From assembly GCA_016218045.1 (NCBI GenBank), contig JACRFB010000010.1, positions 72,101 through 136,100 of the forward strand: 64,000 nucleotides of DNA. Direction: 5' to 3'. A program made the translations under genes and the position numbers. The notes under the pieces were generated by a model. It did not search any database, was not told the origin of the DNA, and worked only from the letters and a program-made list of their open reading frames with translations. The first letter of the stretch is position 1, and every line of letters starts with the position of its first letter. Positions 43,154 to 51,713 of this stretch are shown piece after piece. This DNA comes from Ignavibacteriota bacterium (lineage in GTDB: Bacteria; Bacteroidota; Ignavibacteria; SZUA-365).

Positions 43154-45315
43154 CCGTTGCCGCGATCGCGGCCCTTGTCGGCGGATACTTCTTTTTTGAC
43201 GGAGTGTTCACCGGACTTCCCTCGCTGGAAGAACTCGAGAATCCCCGGCCTCCGTTGGCGACCCGTGTGTATTCCGCCGACGGAGAGCTGATCGACAAGT
43301 TCTTCGAGGAGAACCGCTCGCGCATCTCCACACTCGACAGCGTCCCGAAAGCGTTCCTTGACGCCCTTCTGGCAACGGAGGACACGCGGTTCTACGAGCA
43401 TTGGGGAGTAGACCTGCGCGCCGTGGCCCGTGTCATACTTCTGAATCTCTCCAAATTCACACTCCGCGGACCGGGCGGCTCCACACTGACCCAGCAGCTT
43501 GCACGGAAGCTCTATCTCTCCGATGAAGTCACTATCATGCGCAAACTACGCGAGATGGTGACCGCGGTTCAGATCGAACGCAGATACACCAAGGACGAAA
43601 TTCTCCTGATGTACGTCAACGTCGTGCCTTTCGGACGCGGGGCGTACGGGCTGCAGGCCGCGGCACAAGAGTACTTTGCGAAAGCTCCGTCACAACTCAC
43701 TCTGGGCGAATGCGCATTTCTTGTCGGACTCCTCCAGAATCCGACCCGGTACGACCCGCGGCGGCACTATGACCGGGCTGTCACGCGAAGAAATGTCGTG
43801 CTCCTGCGAATGGAGGACGAGGGATTTATTCCGCGCGGCATGTTTGAGGCGCGTAGATACGATTCCATCGTCACGCGTTCACGCGTGCGCTCCGCAGGCA
43901 TTGCACCGCATTTTGTCGAATACGTGCGCCAGCAGCTTCGCGAGAAGGCCGAAAAACACGGATTCAACCTCTACCGGGACGGGCTCACGGTCTATTCCAC
44001 GCTCGACAGCAGGATGCAGGAGAGTGCGAACCGCGCGGTGCGCGAACATCTCTCGACCTTTCAGACAACGTTTTCGGCGCACTGGAATTGGGAAACCCCG
44101 CAGCGTCGCGCGTTGCTCGCGGGTGCCATCACCATCGCCGCCCGGCAGACGCCTGAATACCAGTCCGCGCGCACAGCGGATGCGCGGGAACTGGCTTTGA
44201 TCCGATGCAGAAGGAATCCGTATTTCGTGGATTCAGTAAAGGCGGCCTTGACCAGAATCCAGGTTGGCTTTGCGGCGATCGATCCCGCGACGGGACAAAT
44301 CCGTGCGATGGTCGGGAATTCGGAGATGGATTTCCGCTACGGACTGAATCACTGTACACAAATCGAGCGGCAGCCGGGATCGACATTCAAACCGTTTGTT
44401 TACACGGTCGCCATCGATAATGGCTACACGCCTGCCTTCCAGCTTCCGAATGAACCCATCGGTATCTCCGACGGCAGCGGACGACGCTGGTCACCGAAAA
44501 ACTTCGGAGGAGAAACGGGGGGCATGTACACGCTGCGTCGCGGTCTTATGCTGTCGGTAAATCTCGTCGCGATTCGCGCCATGCTCGAGATCGCTCCAGC
44601 CGAGGAAGTGGTCCGTTACGCGCATCGCATGGGCCTCACGAGCAATCTCCGCCCGTATCCCTCGCTTGCAATCGGCACATCCGAAGTGGTTCCTCTCGAA
44701 ATGATATCCGCCTACGGCGCCTATGCCAACGAGGGCATCCTTGCCAAACCACGTGCGATTCTGCGCATCGAAGACCGTGACGGTCGCGTCATCGAGGAAG
44801 ATCCCGGCGAATACCGCGAAGTCTTGAGCAAAGAGACGGCGTTTATCATGACGTCGATGATGCGGTCCGTCGTCGCGAGCGGGACCGGTGCGGCCACACG
44901 CGCGTGGTACGCAGGTCCGGCCGCGGGAAAAACCGGGACGACACAGGATTATGCGGACGCCTGGTTCATCGGATTTACACCGAATCTTGTCGCCGGAGCA
45001 TGGACAGGCTTCGACGACCGCCGGATTACCTTCACCGGCTCGTATGGTCAAGGCAGTGTCGCGGCCGCTCCCATCTGGGCGCGGTTCATGAAGTACGTGT
45101 ACGGCGACAGGAGAATCAAGCTGCCTGTCGCGGACTTCACTCTCCCACCCGGCGTGGTGCAGGAGCACATCTGCCTGGATTCACAGAGCATCGCCACATC
45201 GTTCTGTCCCGCCACCGTAACGGAATTTGTGAACAAGAAATACATGCCCGGGGTTTGCACCGTGCACACGTCGGGCGGCGCTTCGCGCAAACGCGAGTCT
45301 GTCATCGAGTACTGA
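43129..45315 (+). CDS. Bifunctional penicillin-binding protein 1A
   Basis: A 728-aa class A PBP anchored by one N-terminal helix (about 8-25). The transglycosylase (GT51) domain has the catalytic Glu84 in LATEDTRFYEHWG, GGSTLTQQLARK and ERRYTKDEILLMYVN. The transpeptidase has STFK (Ser418), SVN in LMLSVNLVA and KTGTT (Lys601). It polymerises and cross-links peptidoglycan. The start at 43129 has AGGA upstream and overlaps lpxH by 25 bp; the earlier 57 residues of open frame belong to the lpxH strand. Confidence 0.95.
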   Translation: MQPKRFWLTVAAIAALVGGYFFFDGVFTGLPSLEELENPRPPLATRVYSADGELIDKFFEENRSRISTLDSVPKAFLDALLATEDTRFYEHWGVDLRAVARVILLNLSKFTLRGPGGSTLTQQLARKLYLSDEVTIMRKLREMVTAVQIERRYTKDEILLMYVNVVPFGRGAYGLQAAAQEYFAKAPSQLTLGECAFLVGLLQNPTRYDPRRHYDRAVTRRNVVLLRMEDEGFIPRGMFEARRYDSIVTRSRVRSAGIAPHFVEYVRQQLREKAEKHGFNLYRDGLTVYSTLDSRMQESANRAVREHLSTFQTTFSAHWNWETPQRRALLAGAITIAARQTPEYQSARTADARELALIRCRRNPYFVDSVKAALTRIQVGFAAIDPATGQIRAMVGNSEMDFRYGLNHCTQIERQPGSTFKPFVYTVAIDNGYTPAFQLPNEPIGISDGSGRRWSPKNFGGETGGMYTLRRGLMLSVNLVAIRAMLEIAPAEEVVRYAHRMGLTSNLRPYPSLAIGTSEVVPLEMISAYGAYANEGILAKPRAILRIEDRDGRVIEEDPGEYREVLSKETAFIMTSMMRSVVASGTGAATRAWYAGPAAGKTGTTQDYADAWFIGFTPNLVAGAWTGFDDRRITFTGSYGQGSVAAAPIWARFMKYVYGDRRIKLPVADFTLPPGVVQEHICLDSQSIATSFCPATVTEFVNKKYMPGVCTVHTSGGASRKRESVIEY

Positions 45316-45424
45316 CGGTTCTTCAAATGTCTGCTGCGGTTTGAACTCAACCCCGTAATGCCAATATTGATCCGGCATCATCCCCTGCTTCCCCAAAATC
45401 AAACACACGATACAGGAGTAACGT

Positions 45425-46063
45425 ATGAGATTCCCCGTCTCTTTGAACATTCTCGCCCTGTGCCTCGTCATTGTGACGGGCTGCGGAAACAAGGAAGAGC
45501 AGGCGGCTCAGGACGAAGGCAGTGCCTTAGACCAGCTCACCAAGTCCGCCGAGCAGATGCAAAAATCCATGGAGCAGATGCAGGGCGGCGAGCAGGGCGA
45601 CAGGACGCCCGTACCACCCGTATCCTTCAAAGTTCTGATGACCTTCCTGCCGGCAGAGGTCGCGGGCATGAAAGCGCAGAATCCCGACGGTGAAACAGGG
45701 ACGATGGGTAAGTGGTCGTTCTCAAAAGCGAGCACGAGTTACAGCACCGACGACGGCACGAAAAATGCCCGAGTCGAAATTTCCGATCTGGCATTCATCT
45801 CCGGTCTCTATGCGACATACAACATTCTGTTTAACATGAAATTCTCGCGCGAGACGACGGAGGGCTTTGAAAGAAGCAGCAAGCTGGGTGAGTATCCGGC
45901 TTTTGAAAAATGGACAACCGAATCCAAAACGGCTGAATTTACAGTCCTCGTCGCCGACCGTTTCATCGTGGTGGTAAATACGGAAGGTCTGGACGAGACC
46001 GCGGCCCGCAAGGTGGCGGAGGGCATCGACCTGAAAAAGCTCGCAACAACAACGGCAAGCTGA
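45425..46063 (+). CDS. Lipoprotein, unknown
   Basis: A 212-aa lipoprotein with lipobox VTGC (Cys20), a Gln/Glu-rich helical stretch (about 24-60, AEQMQKSMEQMQ), and a beta-rich domain (SFKVLMTFLPAEVAGM to DLKKLATTTAS). Sequence features recall periplasmic binding or stability proteins but no family is recognised. AGGAG lies six bases before the ATG at 45425. It has a strong terminator downstream. Confidence 0.72.
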   Translation: MRFPVSLNILALCLVIVTGCGNKEEQAAQDEGSALDQLTKSAEQMQKSMEQMQGGEQGDRTPVPPVSFKVLMTFLPAEVAGMKAQNPDGETGTMGKWSFSKASTSYSTDDGTKNARVEISDLAFISGLYATYNILFNMKFSRETTEGFERSSKLGEYPAFEKWTTESKTAEFTVLVADRFIVVVNTEGLDETAARKVAEGIDLKKLATTTAS

Positions 46064-46081
46064 GGGACCCGGCGAACTTTC

Positions 46082-46107
46082 AAGCGGCCCATGGGCCGCT
46101 TTTTTTA
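46082..46107 (+). terminator. Rho-independent terminator
   Basis: Stem AAGCGGCCC/GGGCCGCTT with a two-base centre, then seven T on the plus strand, 19 bases past the lipoprotein stop. It overlaps the stop codon of the convergent binding-protein gene. Confidence 0.94.
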
Positions 46108-47055
46108 TCGGGCGGACGAGGCGGTGATGTCGTCCAGAAGGTCGCGCATAACACGCAACCCCGAGAATACGCGCGGCCCCGGCCGCAGAAACACGTCGGC
46201 GTCTATGACCCGGATGTTCCGTGTGCGCGCTGCACGAAGTTTTTTCCATTCGGGAAAATGATCCAGTACGCCGGCCGCATCGACGGCCACATCGTTTGAA
46301 AGCAGAATGCAGTCGGGATTCGCGCGCAGCACCTCCTCGCGGCCGACCACGGGGTAGCGTCCGACCGCGGCAGCGCCGGCGTTCCTGGCTCCGGCGATTG
46401 TCATCATCTCATCGATGAAGCTGCCGCGTCCCGCGACAATTAGCGGGTCCAGAGACACGATAAGCAGCACCGACGGTGCCTCTCCGCCTGCGTGTTCTCG
46501 GGCACGGTCGGCGACTGCGCGCCGTATTGCCCCGAGCGAATCCACGAGCCGCGCCGCCCGGGCCTCACGATGAAGTATTTCTCCCGCATCACTCAGAGTC
46601 TTGAGTATCCCATCGAACGAGTGCGGATTCGAGACGAAGGTTCGAAGCCCGAGGCGCGTCATCTGATCATGCGCATCCCTCGTATTCCCCTCCACCGTGA
46701 CAAAGACGATATCCGGCGCCAGGCCGACGATCGCCTCGATGCTCGGGGCAATCATATCACCCACACGAGGGATATGTGCGACCGACGGGGGATAATCACA
46801 GTACGAGGTCACACCGACCAGGTCTGGTTCCGCTCCGAGCGCGCAGATTATTTCCGTGAGGTTCGGTGCAAGAGTCACAATGCGGCGAACGTGTTCCGGA
46901 ATTCTCACCGCTCTGCCGAGATCGTCGCGCACGATGCGGGAATTCGCCCTGTCGCCCGGTGCGCGACGGGAACCGCATCCCCCGGAACTTCCGATCAGCA
47001 GAGCGAGCGCGATGATTGCCGCTGTGTGCGCGGCGCCCGGAGTATCGACTCGCAT
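46105..47055 (-). CDS. BtuF/FepB-type substrate-binding lipoprotein
   Basis: A 316-aa class III periplasmic binding lipoprotein (lipobox SSGGC). The cobalamin/iron-chelate family pattern is present: RIVTLAPNLTEIICALGAEPDLVGVTSYCDYPP, IPRVGDMIAPSIEAIVGLAPDIVF and a C-terminal SGLRVMRDLL. The block CDYPPSVAHIPRVG is typical of BtuF. No BtuCD or FepCD genes are adjacent; the gene starts 7 bases after the proline dehydrogenase stop, so it is translated from that operon. Substrate unproven. Confidence 0.85.
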   Translation of the reverse strand: MRVDTPGAAHTAAIIALALLIGSSGGCGSRRAPGDRANSRIVRDDLGRAVRIPEHVRRIVTLAPNLTEIICALGAEPDLVGVTSYCDYPPSVAHIPRVGDMIAPSIEAIVGLAPDIVFVTVEGNTRDAHDQMTRLGLRTFVSNPHSFDGILKTLSDAGEILHREARAARLVDSLGAIRRAVADRAREHAGGEAPSVLLIVSLDPLIVAGRGSFIDEMMTIAGARNAGAAAVGRYPVVGREEVLRANPDCILLSNDVAVDAAGVLDHFPEWKKLRAARTRNIRVIDADVFLRPGPRVFSGLRVMRDLLDDITASSAR

Positions 47056-47062
47056 CCGCGTC

Positions 47063-47971
47063 CTACTTGTTCAGACCCAGGATGGCTTTGACGATGTGCA
47101 TCGCCACGTTCGGATTCTCTTTCAAACGCCTCGTGGAATACGCGTACCACTGTTTGCCGAACGGCACATATACACGCATGCGATGCCCCGCCGCCACGAT
47201 CGCGTCGCGAGTCTGCGGCCTCACGCCAAGCAGCATCTGGAATTCGTAGGCCGACGCGGGAAGACCGAGTTCTTTCACCAGTGCAAGAGCATCCTGCAGG
47301 AGGGGATCGTCATGCGTCGCGATGCCCGGATACCCGCCGCGGCGCAGGATAAGACGGAGAAGCGCCTTGTAGTTCTCGCGCACTTCCTCGCGGCCCTTGA
47401 ACGCCACGGATTCCGGCTCCACATAAATACCCTTGCAGAGCCGCAGGTTGGTCTCGTCTTCATCAAGCAGCGTGGTGATATCGTTCTCGCTCCTGCGCAT
47501 GTAGGATTGAATCACGGTTCCCACATGTCCGCGGAAGTCGCGTCGAAGATTCCGGTACATCCGCAGCGTTGCATCGGTAGTCGGATGATCCTCCATGTCG
47601 ATGCGCACGAAGTTGCCGTACCCTTTCGCTATCTCGCAGAGCACGCGGACGTTTTCCTCGCAGAAATCCGTATCGAGAGTCAATCCCATCTGCGTGGGCT
47701 TGATGGAGAGGTTCGAATCGAGTTTTTCGCGATGAATGGTGTGCAACACCTCCTCGCACTGCCGGCGCATGTCCAGGGATTCCTCGCGCGTTGATACGCT
47801 CTCGCCCAGCACGTCCATGGTGGCCATGATACCGCGCGCATTCAGATCCTTCACCACGCGCACGCCGTCTGCGAGCGACTCCCCGGCGATGTAGGGCTTG
47901 GCGAAATACCCGACGACCGGCTTCGGGATGAATGGGATGCTGCGTGCGATAACGGTGCTCAGGAAAGCCAT
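47063..47971 (-). CDS. Proline dehydrogenase, monofunctional
   Basis: A 302-aa FAD-dependent PRODH, the size of the bacterial monofunctional form. Family blocks: ATMDVLGES, LSIKPTQMGLTLD, FVRIDMEDHPTTDATL, QSYMRRSENDI, LCKGIYVEP, GIATHDDPLL, YEFQMLLGVR and VYVPFGKQWYAYSTRRLKENPNV. It oxidises proline to pyrroline-5-carboxylate. Start at 47971 (MAFLSTVIARS). Only 7 bases separate it from the binding-lipoprotein gene, an unusual partner; no P5C dehydrogenase is nearby. Confidence 0.94.
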   Translation of the reverse strand: MAFLSTVIARSIPFIPKPVVGYFAKPYIAGESLADGVRVVKDLNARGIMATMDVLGESVSTREESLDMRRQCEEVLHTIHREKLDSNLSIKPTQMGLTLDTDFCEENVRVLCEIAKGYGNFVRIDMEDHPTTDATLRMYRNLRRDFRGHVGTVIQSYMRRSENDITTLLDEDETNLRLCKGIYVEPESVAFKGREEVRENYKALLRLILRRGGYPGIATHDDPLLQDALALVKELGLPASAYEFQMLLGVRPQTRDAIVAAGHRMRVYVPFGKQWYAYSTRRLKENPNVAMHIVKAILGLNK

Positions 47972-48162
47972 GGGAGACTCAGGTGCGGGAAGTGGGAGGG
48001 ATGTGACGCGGAAGAAGGAAGCTGCTGCGCGGCCGGAGTTCGAGGCCCGTACGTGATGCGTATTCGCACGGATCGGCACTCGTTGCGGGGGCCGGGGCTC
48101 TGCAGATCAGCATCAAAAGTACCGCCGGCCCTGAGCAAATGCAAGACCGGCAGGACCCCCAT

Positions 48163-48201
48163 AAAAAGTGAAGATCGGAAAACGAGGGTGTTTTCCGATC
48201 T
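48163..48201 (-). terminator. Hairpin after HEAT-repeat gene
   Basis: Perfect 12-bp inverted repeat AGATCGGAAAAC/GTTTTCCGATCT (48172-48183, 48190-48201) with a 6-base loop; TTTTT follows four bases later on the minus strand. Probable terminator. Confidence 0.7.
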
Positions 48202-48212
48202 CCGTGCCCGTA

Positions 48213-48247
48213 AGGAGGGAGGAATAGGGGGGGGGAAGGGGGAGGGA
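48213..48247 (+). repeat. G-rich tract with possible G-quadruplex
   Basis: Several G runs including nine and five in a row (GGAGGGAGGAATAG then G9, AAGGGGGAGGG) within 35 bases, just beyond the stop of the HEAT-repeat gene (48250) and opposite to its transcript. Confidence 0.7.
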
Positions 48248-48249
48248 TA

Positions 48250-49035
48250 TTATGAAGTGGTGGTGGAGGCTGTGTCTTTACCGCGGAAGAGCCACTTTTC
48301 GTATTCTTCGAGAAGGCCTTCCTCGGTCTCATTTTGAAATGCGCGTCGAAGAGTGCTTAACGCCACCGCTCCGCCTGCGGCGCCGAGGGCCGCGATGGCC
48401 GATTTGCGGACTCCCATGTCCTCGGATTCGATACCGCAAAGAATCACCGAAAGGAGGAGCTGATGGGAAAACTGCGGGCAGAGGGAAACGACTTTCTTTT
48501 TCTCCGAGGGATCGCCCGTGTCGTACAGATACTGCAGCGCACGTACGACCTCGTCCGATATCTCCTGCGGTCCGACACGGTGTACGATGTCTTCAAACGC
48601 CATCAGAATTTCAGCGCGATACAATCCCCAGAACGTGTTCGCAAGCCGGGCGAGAAGCTCGATCTCGTTCCGGCCGCCGAGAAACTGGAGAACGCGGATG
48701 TAATACGGCAGCAGGGAGATGCTGATTGTTTCCGGCGTCGGGTATTTTTTGTGTAACAACTCGAGCGAGTGATCGTCACCCAGTTTCGAGAAGATGTTCA
48801 AGCACACTTTATCGAGTACATGCGAGGTGCTTGACATGAACAATGTGTTGAGCAGGCCGACCGCATTCTTGTCATGCGTGTCTTCCAGCTCCTTCAAAGT
48901 GTTCGAGAGCAGCATTTTCTCCTGTTCCCAGGGGGTGTCGGAGGAGCGCTCGTGCGGCCGGATATTGCCTGAATACTGCATGACTTTGATGAATGTTTGC
49001 TTGTTTGCCGAATTCTTTTCGTCGAACCTGATCAT
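48250..49035 (-). CDS. HEAT-repeat-like protein
   Basis: A 261-aa alpha-helical cytoplasmic protein. The C-terminal part has a clear HEAT-type repeat (GVRKSAIAALGAAGGAVALSTLRRAFQNE), and earlier segments (LLNTLFMSSTSHVLDKVCLNIFSKLGDDHSLELLHKK) fit degenerate repeats. Such solenoids serve as protein-binding scaffolds or small-molecule lyases. Start at 49035. The 370 bases upstream hold no other gene, so it is a single-gene unit. Partner unknown. Confidence 0.68.
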   Translation of the reverse strand: MIRFDEKNSANKQTFIKVMQYSGNIRPHERSSDTPWEQEKMLLSNTLKELEDTHDKNAVGLLNTLFMSSTSHVLDKVCLNIFSKLGDDHSLELLHKKYPTPETISISLLPYYIRVLQFLGGRNEIELLARLANTFWGLYRAEILMAFEDIVHRVGPQEISDEVVRALQYLYDTGDPSEKKKVVSLCPQFSHQLLLSVILCGIESEDMGVRKSAIAALGAAGGAVALSTLRRAFQNETEEGLLEEYEKWLFRGKDTASTTTS

Positions 49036-49403
49036 TGCAGGACTTCTCGATATTGTGTCTGTTGTGCGATAGAAACCTGATTTTTGGAACCATCAACCAA
49101 CCTTTCGATATGATTACAATGCACATGCCAGTTGTTGAAGCATGGGATCGAAAACGCGTCGAATGGACAAAATGGTTGGGTGATTCTCGATGCAAGCTGT
49201 TGTTTTAATAGACATAACCCGTTTTCATGAAACAGATCTCCGTTTGTCTCCCGACACTCCAGTGCGTACACATTCGTGTACTTTTTTCAAGTAGATGAAA
49301 TAACGACAAACGGCGATCCGCCTCTAATCATTGTTTTTTTTGAATTTGGCATAGCTCACGCAAGGATATCGAAATATCCCGGCAAACCATCCCGCACAAT
49401 CAG
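49036..49403. other. AT-rich intergenic region; no gene supported
   Basis: 368 bases, clearly more AT-rich than the neighbourhood, between the HEAT-repeat gene and the last gene of the glycan operon. A 79-codon frame on the minus strand (49032-49271) overlaps the HEAT start by 4 bp but has no ribosome site or recognisable domain. Probably holds the HEAT promoter and the glycan operon end. Confidence 0.5.
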
Positions 49404-50534
49404 TCAACGCGTGCCGTGGAGCAGGCCGTTGTAGATTTTGTAGGTCGCTTCTGCTATTTTTTCGTTTGTGTAATGATCGAGCACCCTGCGTCTCCCTTTT
49501 TCCCCGTATTCACGCCGCAGTGCCGGATCGTCGAGATACCGGGCAAGTTGCGCCCGTAGCCCATCCACATTCTGCTCCTCAAACGTGAGGCCGGCATCGG
49601 CAATCACATGCGGAATCTCCGCATGGGTTGATCCGAGGACCGGCACCTCGCTGCACATCGCCTGCACCAACACTTGACCGAACTGCTCCTTCCAGTGCGG
49701 CACGGTGTACGAGGGAAGGACCAGTACATCCATGGTGTTGATATACCGTGGGATGTCCGCGTGCGGCACGGGTGGAACAAAGCGAACCTTCGCGGAAATG
49801 CCATGTTCCTCGACACGGTTGCGCATGTCCTGCTCGAGCGCTCCGCCCCCGATAAACAGCAGCGTGTAGGGTTGTGCAAGCGGGGCCGCGGCGTCGATCA
49901 GGTCGAGAACACCCTTCTCTGGGACGAATCGCCCGATGAAGCCGACGACCGTTCCAACAAGGCCAAGTTCCGCGCGTAACGCCTCATTGCGCGAGGGTTG
50001 AAAGAGCTGCGGATCGATGCCCAGAAGGGGAAGGACAAAAATCGGATTCGTGAATCCTTTTTTCCGAAGTATGTCCGCCGCATCGCGGTTCCCGCATATG
50101 GCTGCGTCCGAACGACGGAGGTTGGCGCGCTCAATGGCGCCGAAGGGAAAGCGCAGGTGTTTTTCAAAGTTCATCCAGGTGAAAAACACGGTCTTTGCGC
50201 GGGGCGCGAAGATTCGTTTTGCACACAGGGCTTGACGGTACGACAGCGCGTCGGTGCCCTCCTCCACATGCAGTATGTCGGGCTTGAACTCCCGCATGTG
50301 CAGGGAGAGCGAGCGGTAGAAATGCGCCGCCTCCTTCCCGCTGAAGAACACCGGCATGGGCACAACATCCAACTCGTCGTCCGGATGATCGGCGGCATTG
50401 ATGGTAAACAGGTAATCACGCCATTCCGTCGGGACGATGATCCTCAGTTCCACACCGAAGTTCCGCGCGAGCGATCTCCACTTTTCCCTGCCTACGCGGG
50501 TGATGTAGGTATGGCTGATAACCAGAACCCTCAT
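49404..50534 (-). CDS. GT4-family glycosyltransferase
   Basis: A 376-aa GT-B fold enzyme, last gene of the surface-glycan operon. The C-terminal nucleotide-sugar domain has VVGFIGRFVPEKGVLDLI, FIGGGALEQDMR, and the E-x7-E region FGQVLVQAMCSEVPVLGSTHAEIPHVI. The N-terminal domain begins MRVLVISHTYITRVGREKW. Its ATG overlaps the upstream glycosyltransferase stop by 4 bp. Donor and acceptor sugars unknown. Confidence 0.9.
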   Translation of the reverse strand: MRVLVISHTYITRVGREKWRSLARNFGVELRIIVPTEWRDYLFTINAADHPDDELDVVPMPVFFSGKEAAHFYRSLSLHMREFKPDILHVEEGTDALSYRQALCAKRIFAPRAKTVFFTWMNFEKHLRFPFGAIERANLRRSDAAICGNRDAADILRKKGFTNPIFVLPLLGIDPQLFQPSRNEALRAELGLVGTVVGFIGRFVPEKGVLDLIDAAAPLAQPYTLLFIGGGALEQDMRNRVEEHGISAKVRFVPPVPHADIPRYINTMDVLVLPSYTVPHWKEQFGQVLVQAMCSEVPVLGSTHAEIPHVIADAGLTFEEQNVDGLRAQLARYLDDPALRREYGEKGRRRVLDHYTNEKIAEATYKIYNGLLHGTR

Positions 50535-51706
50535 CCGGCGCTCCCGCCATGGTTGCTGTGCCAGTCGGACTGCGCCGTGAGATACACATCGGCGGTACGC
50601 CTCGCGATCTCGGGCCAGGCAAACACTTGCTCCACGCGTGCACGGGCTCCGCGTCCGAGACTCTCGCGCAGGGAAGGTTCAGTGAGCACACGGATCAAGG
50701 CGTCGGCAAGCGCGCGTGGATCCCTCGCTTCGACGAGCAATCCGCTTTCGCCGGGTATTATCAGCTCGGGGATGCCTCCGACATTCGTCCCCACAAGAGG
50801 CAGTCCGCTCGCCATCGACTCGAGCCCTGATATGCTGGTTGCTTCCATGAGCGATGGAAGCACGGCCACGGTTGACAGTGCGTAGAAACCCGGCATGGAT
50901 TGATTCGGCACGTTCCCTGTGAAGAACACTCCCTCGCGATGGCCGGCATCGGAGAGCATTACCTCAAAGCGCTCGCGTTCCTCGGGAAATCCTCCGCCCA
51001 CGATCAGAATCTGCGCACCGGGAACCCGCTCGCGTATCAAGGGCACGGCGCGAATAAGATATTCCACGCCGTTTTTCGGTTCGAGGCGGCGGGGACAGAC
51101 AATGACGGGCCGTGTCAGATCTATGCCGAAATCTTTGTCCAGAACTCCGAACGAGAGACCCGGCTTGAATTTCGCCGCATCGACGCCGTTGGGAATGTAA
51201 TAGAGTCGGTCCGAGCGGACGCCGGTGCGCGCGGACTTCTCGTGCAGTTCCCTGCTCGGGCTGATGATCGCCTGCGGATGATGCAGATACGCCCGGATCT
51301 TCGCCCTGCCACGGGGTGTTTCGCAATACTCGAGATAATTCGAGGTATGATTGGTCCACACGAGCGGAAGGCGGCTGCGCAAGGTCCAGGTCGACCAGCA
51401 GTTGGGTGTGAGGTCGTGCCAGTGAAGCACGTCCACCTTCATCTGCGACATCAGGGCAAGAATGTAGGAACGCACCATGCGGATATAGATGACGTGTTTC
51501 ACGCGCGGCGTGGTGTTGGTGATAAAGAGCCGATGCACCGTGAAACCGTCCATCTCCTCCCGGTGGTTCTCGCCCGTTCCGTACACGGGTACGACAAGAT
51601 TGACAGTGTGCCCATTCGCCGCATGCGCGCGCGCGAGTTCATAGGCATGGGTGGCCATGCCGCCCACGTTCGGAAAAAAGTCGGATGTAAGGAGTATGAT
51701 ATTCAT
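50531..51706 (-). CDS. GT4-family glycosyltransferase
   Basis: A 391-aa GT-B glycosyltransferase with N-terminal SDFFPNVGGMATHAYELARAHAANGH, a classic acceptor-side loop, and C-terminal VIVCPRRLEPKNGVEYLIRA, LIVGGGFPEERE, and EATSISGLESMASGLPLVGTNVGGIPELI. Start at 51706 (MNIILLTSDFFP), 7 bases after the CgeB-like stop. It overlaps the next gene by 4 bp. Part of a tightly packed operon for a cell-surface polysaccharide. Confidence 0.92.
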   Translation of the reverse strand: MNIILLTSDFFPNVGGMATHAYELARAHAANGHTVNLVVPVYGTGENHREEMDGFTVHRLFITNTTPRVKHVIYIRMVRSYILALMSQMKVDVLHWHDLTPNCWSTWTLRSRLPLVWTNHTSNYLEYCETPRGRAKIRAYLHHPQAIISPSRELHEKSARTGVRSDRLYYIPNGVDAAKFKPGLSFGVLDKDFGIDLTRPVIVCPRRLEPKNGVEYLIRAVPLIRERVPGAQILIVGGGFPEERERFEVMLSDAGHREGVFFTGNVPNQSMPGFYALSTVAVLPSLMEATSISGLESMASGLPLVGTNVGGIPELIIPGESGLLVEARDPRALADALIRVLTEPSLRESLGRGARARVEQVFAWPEIARRTADVYLTAQSDWHSNHGGSAG

Positions 51707-51713
51707 GAGCGCA

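Noticed and set aside
48172-48201. Sequencing-adapter contamination (AGATCGGAA start)
   Set aside because: The match ends after nine bases and the sequence is a self-complementary hairpin in a natural terminator position.
49032-49271. 79-aa gene upstream of the HEAT-repeat gene
   Set aside because: It overlaps the next start by 4 bp, but there is no ribosome site, no domain and the codons sit in an unusually AT-rich region; kept only as a possibility in the intergenic entry.
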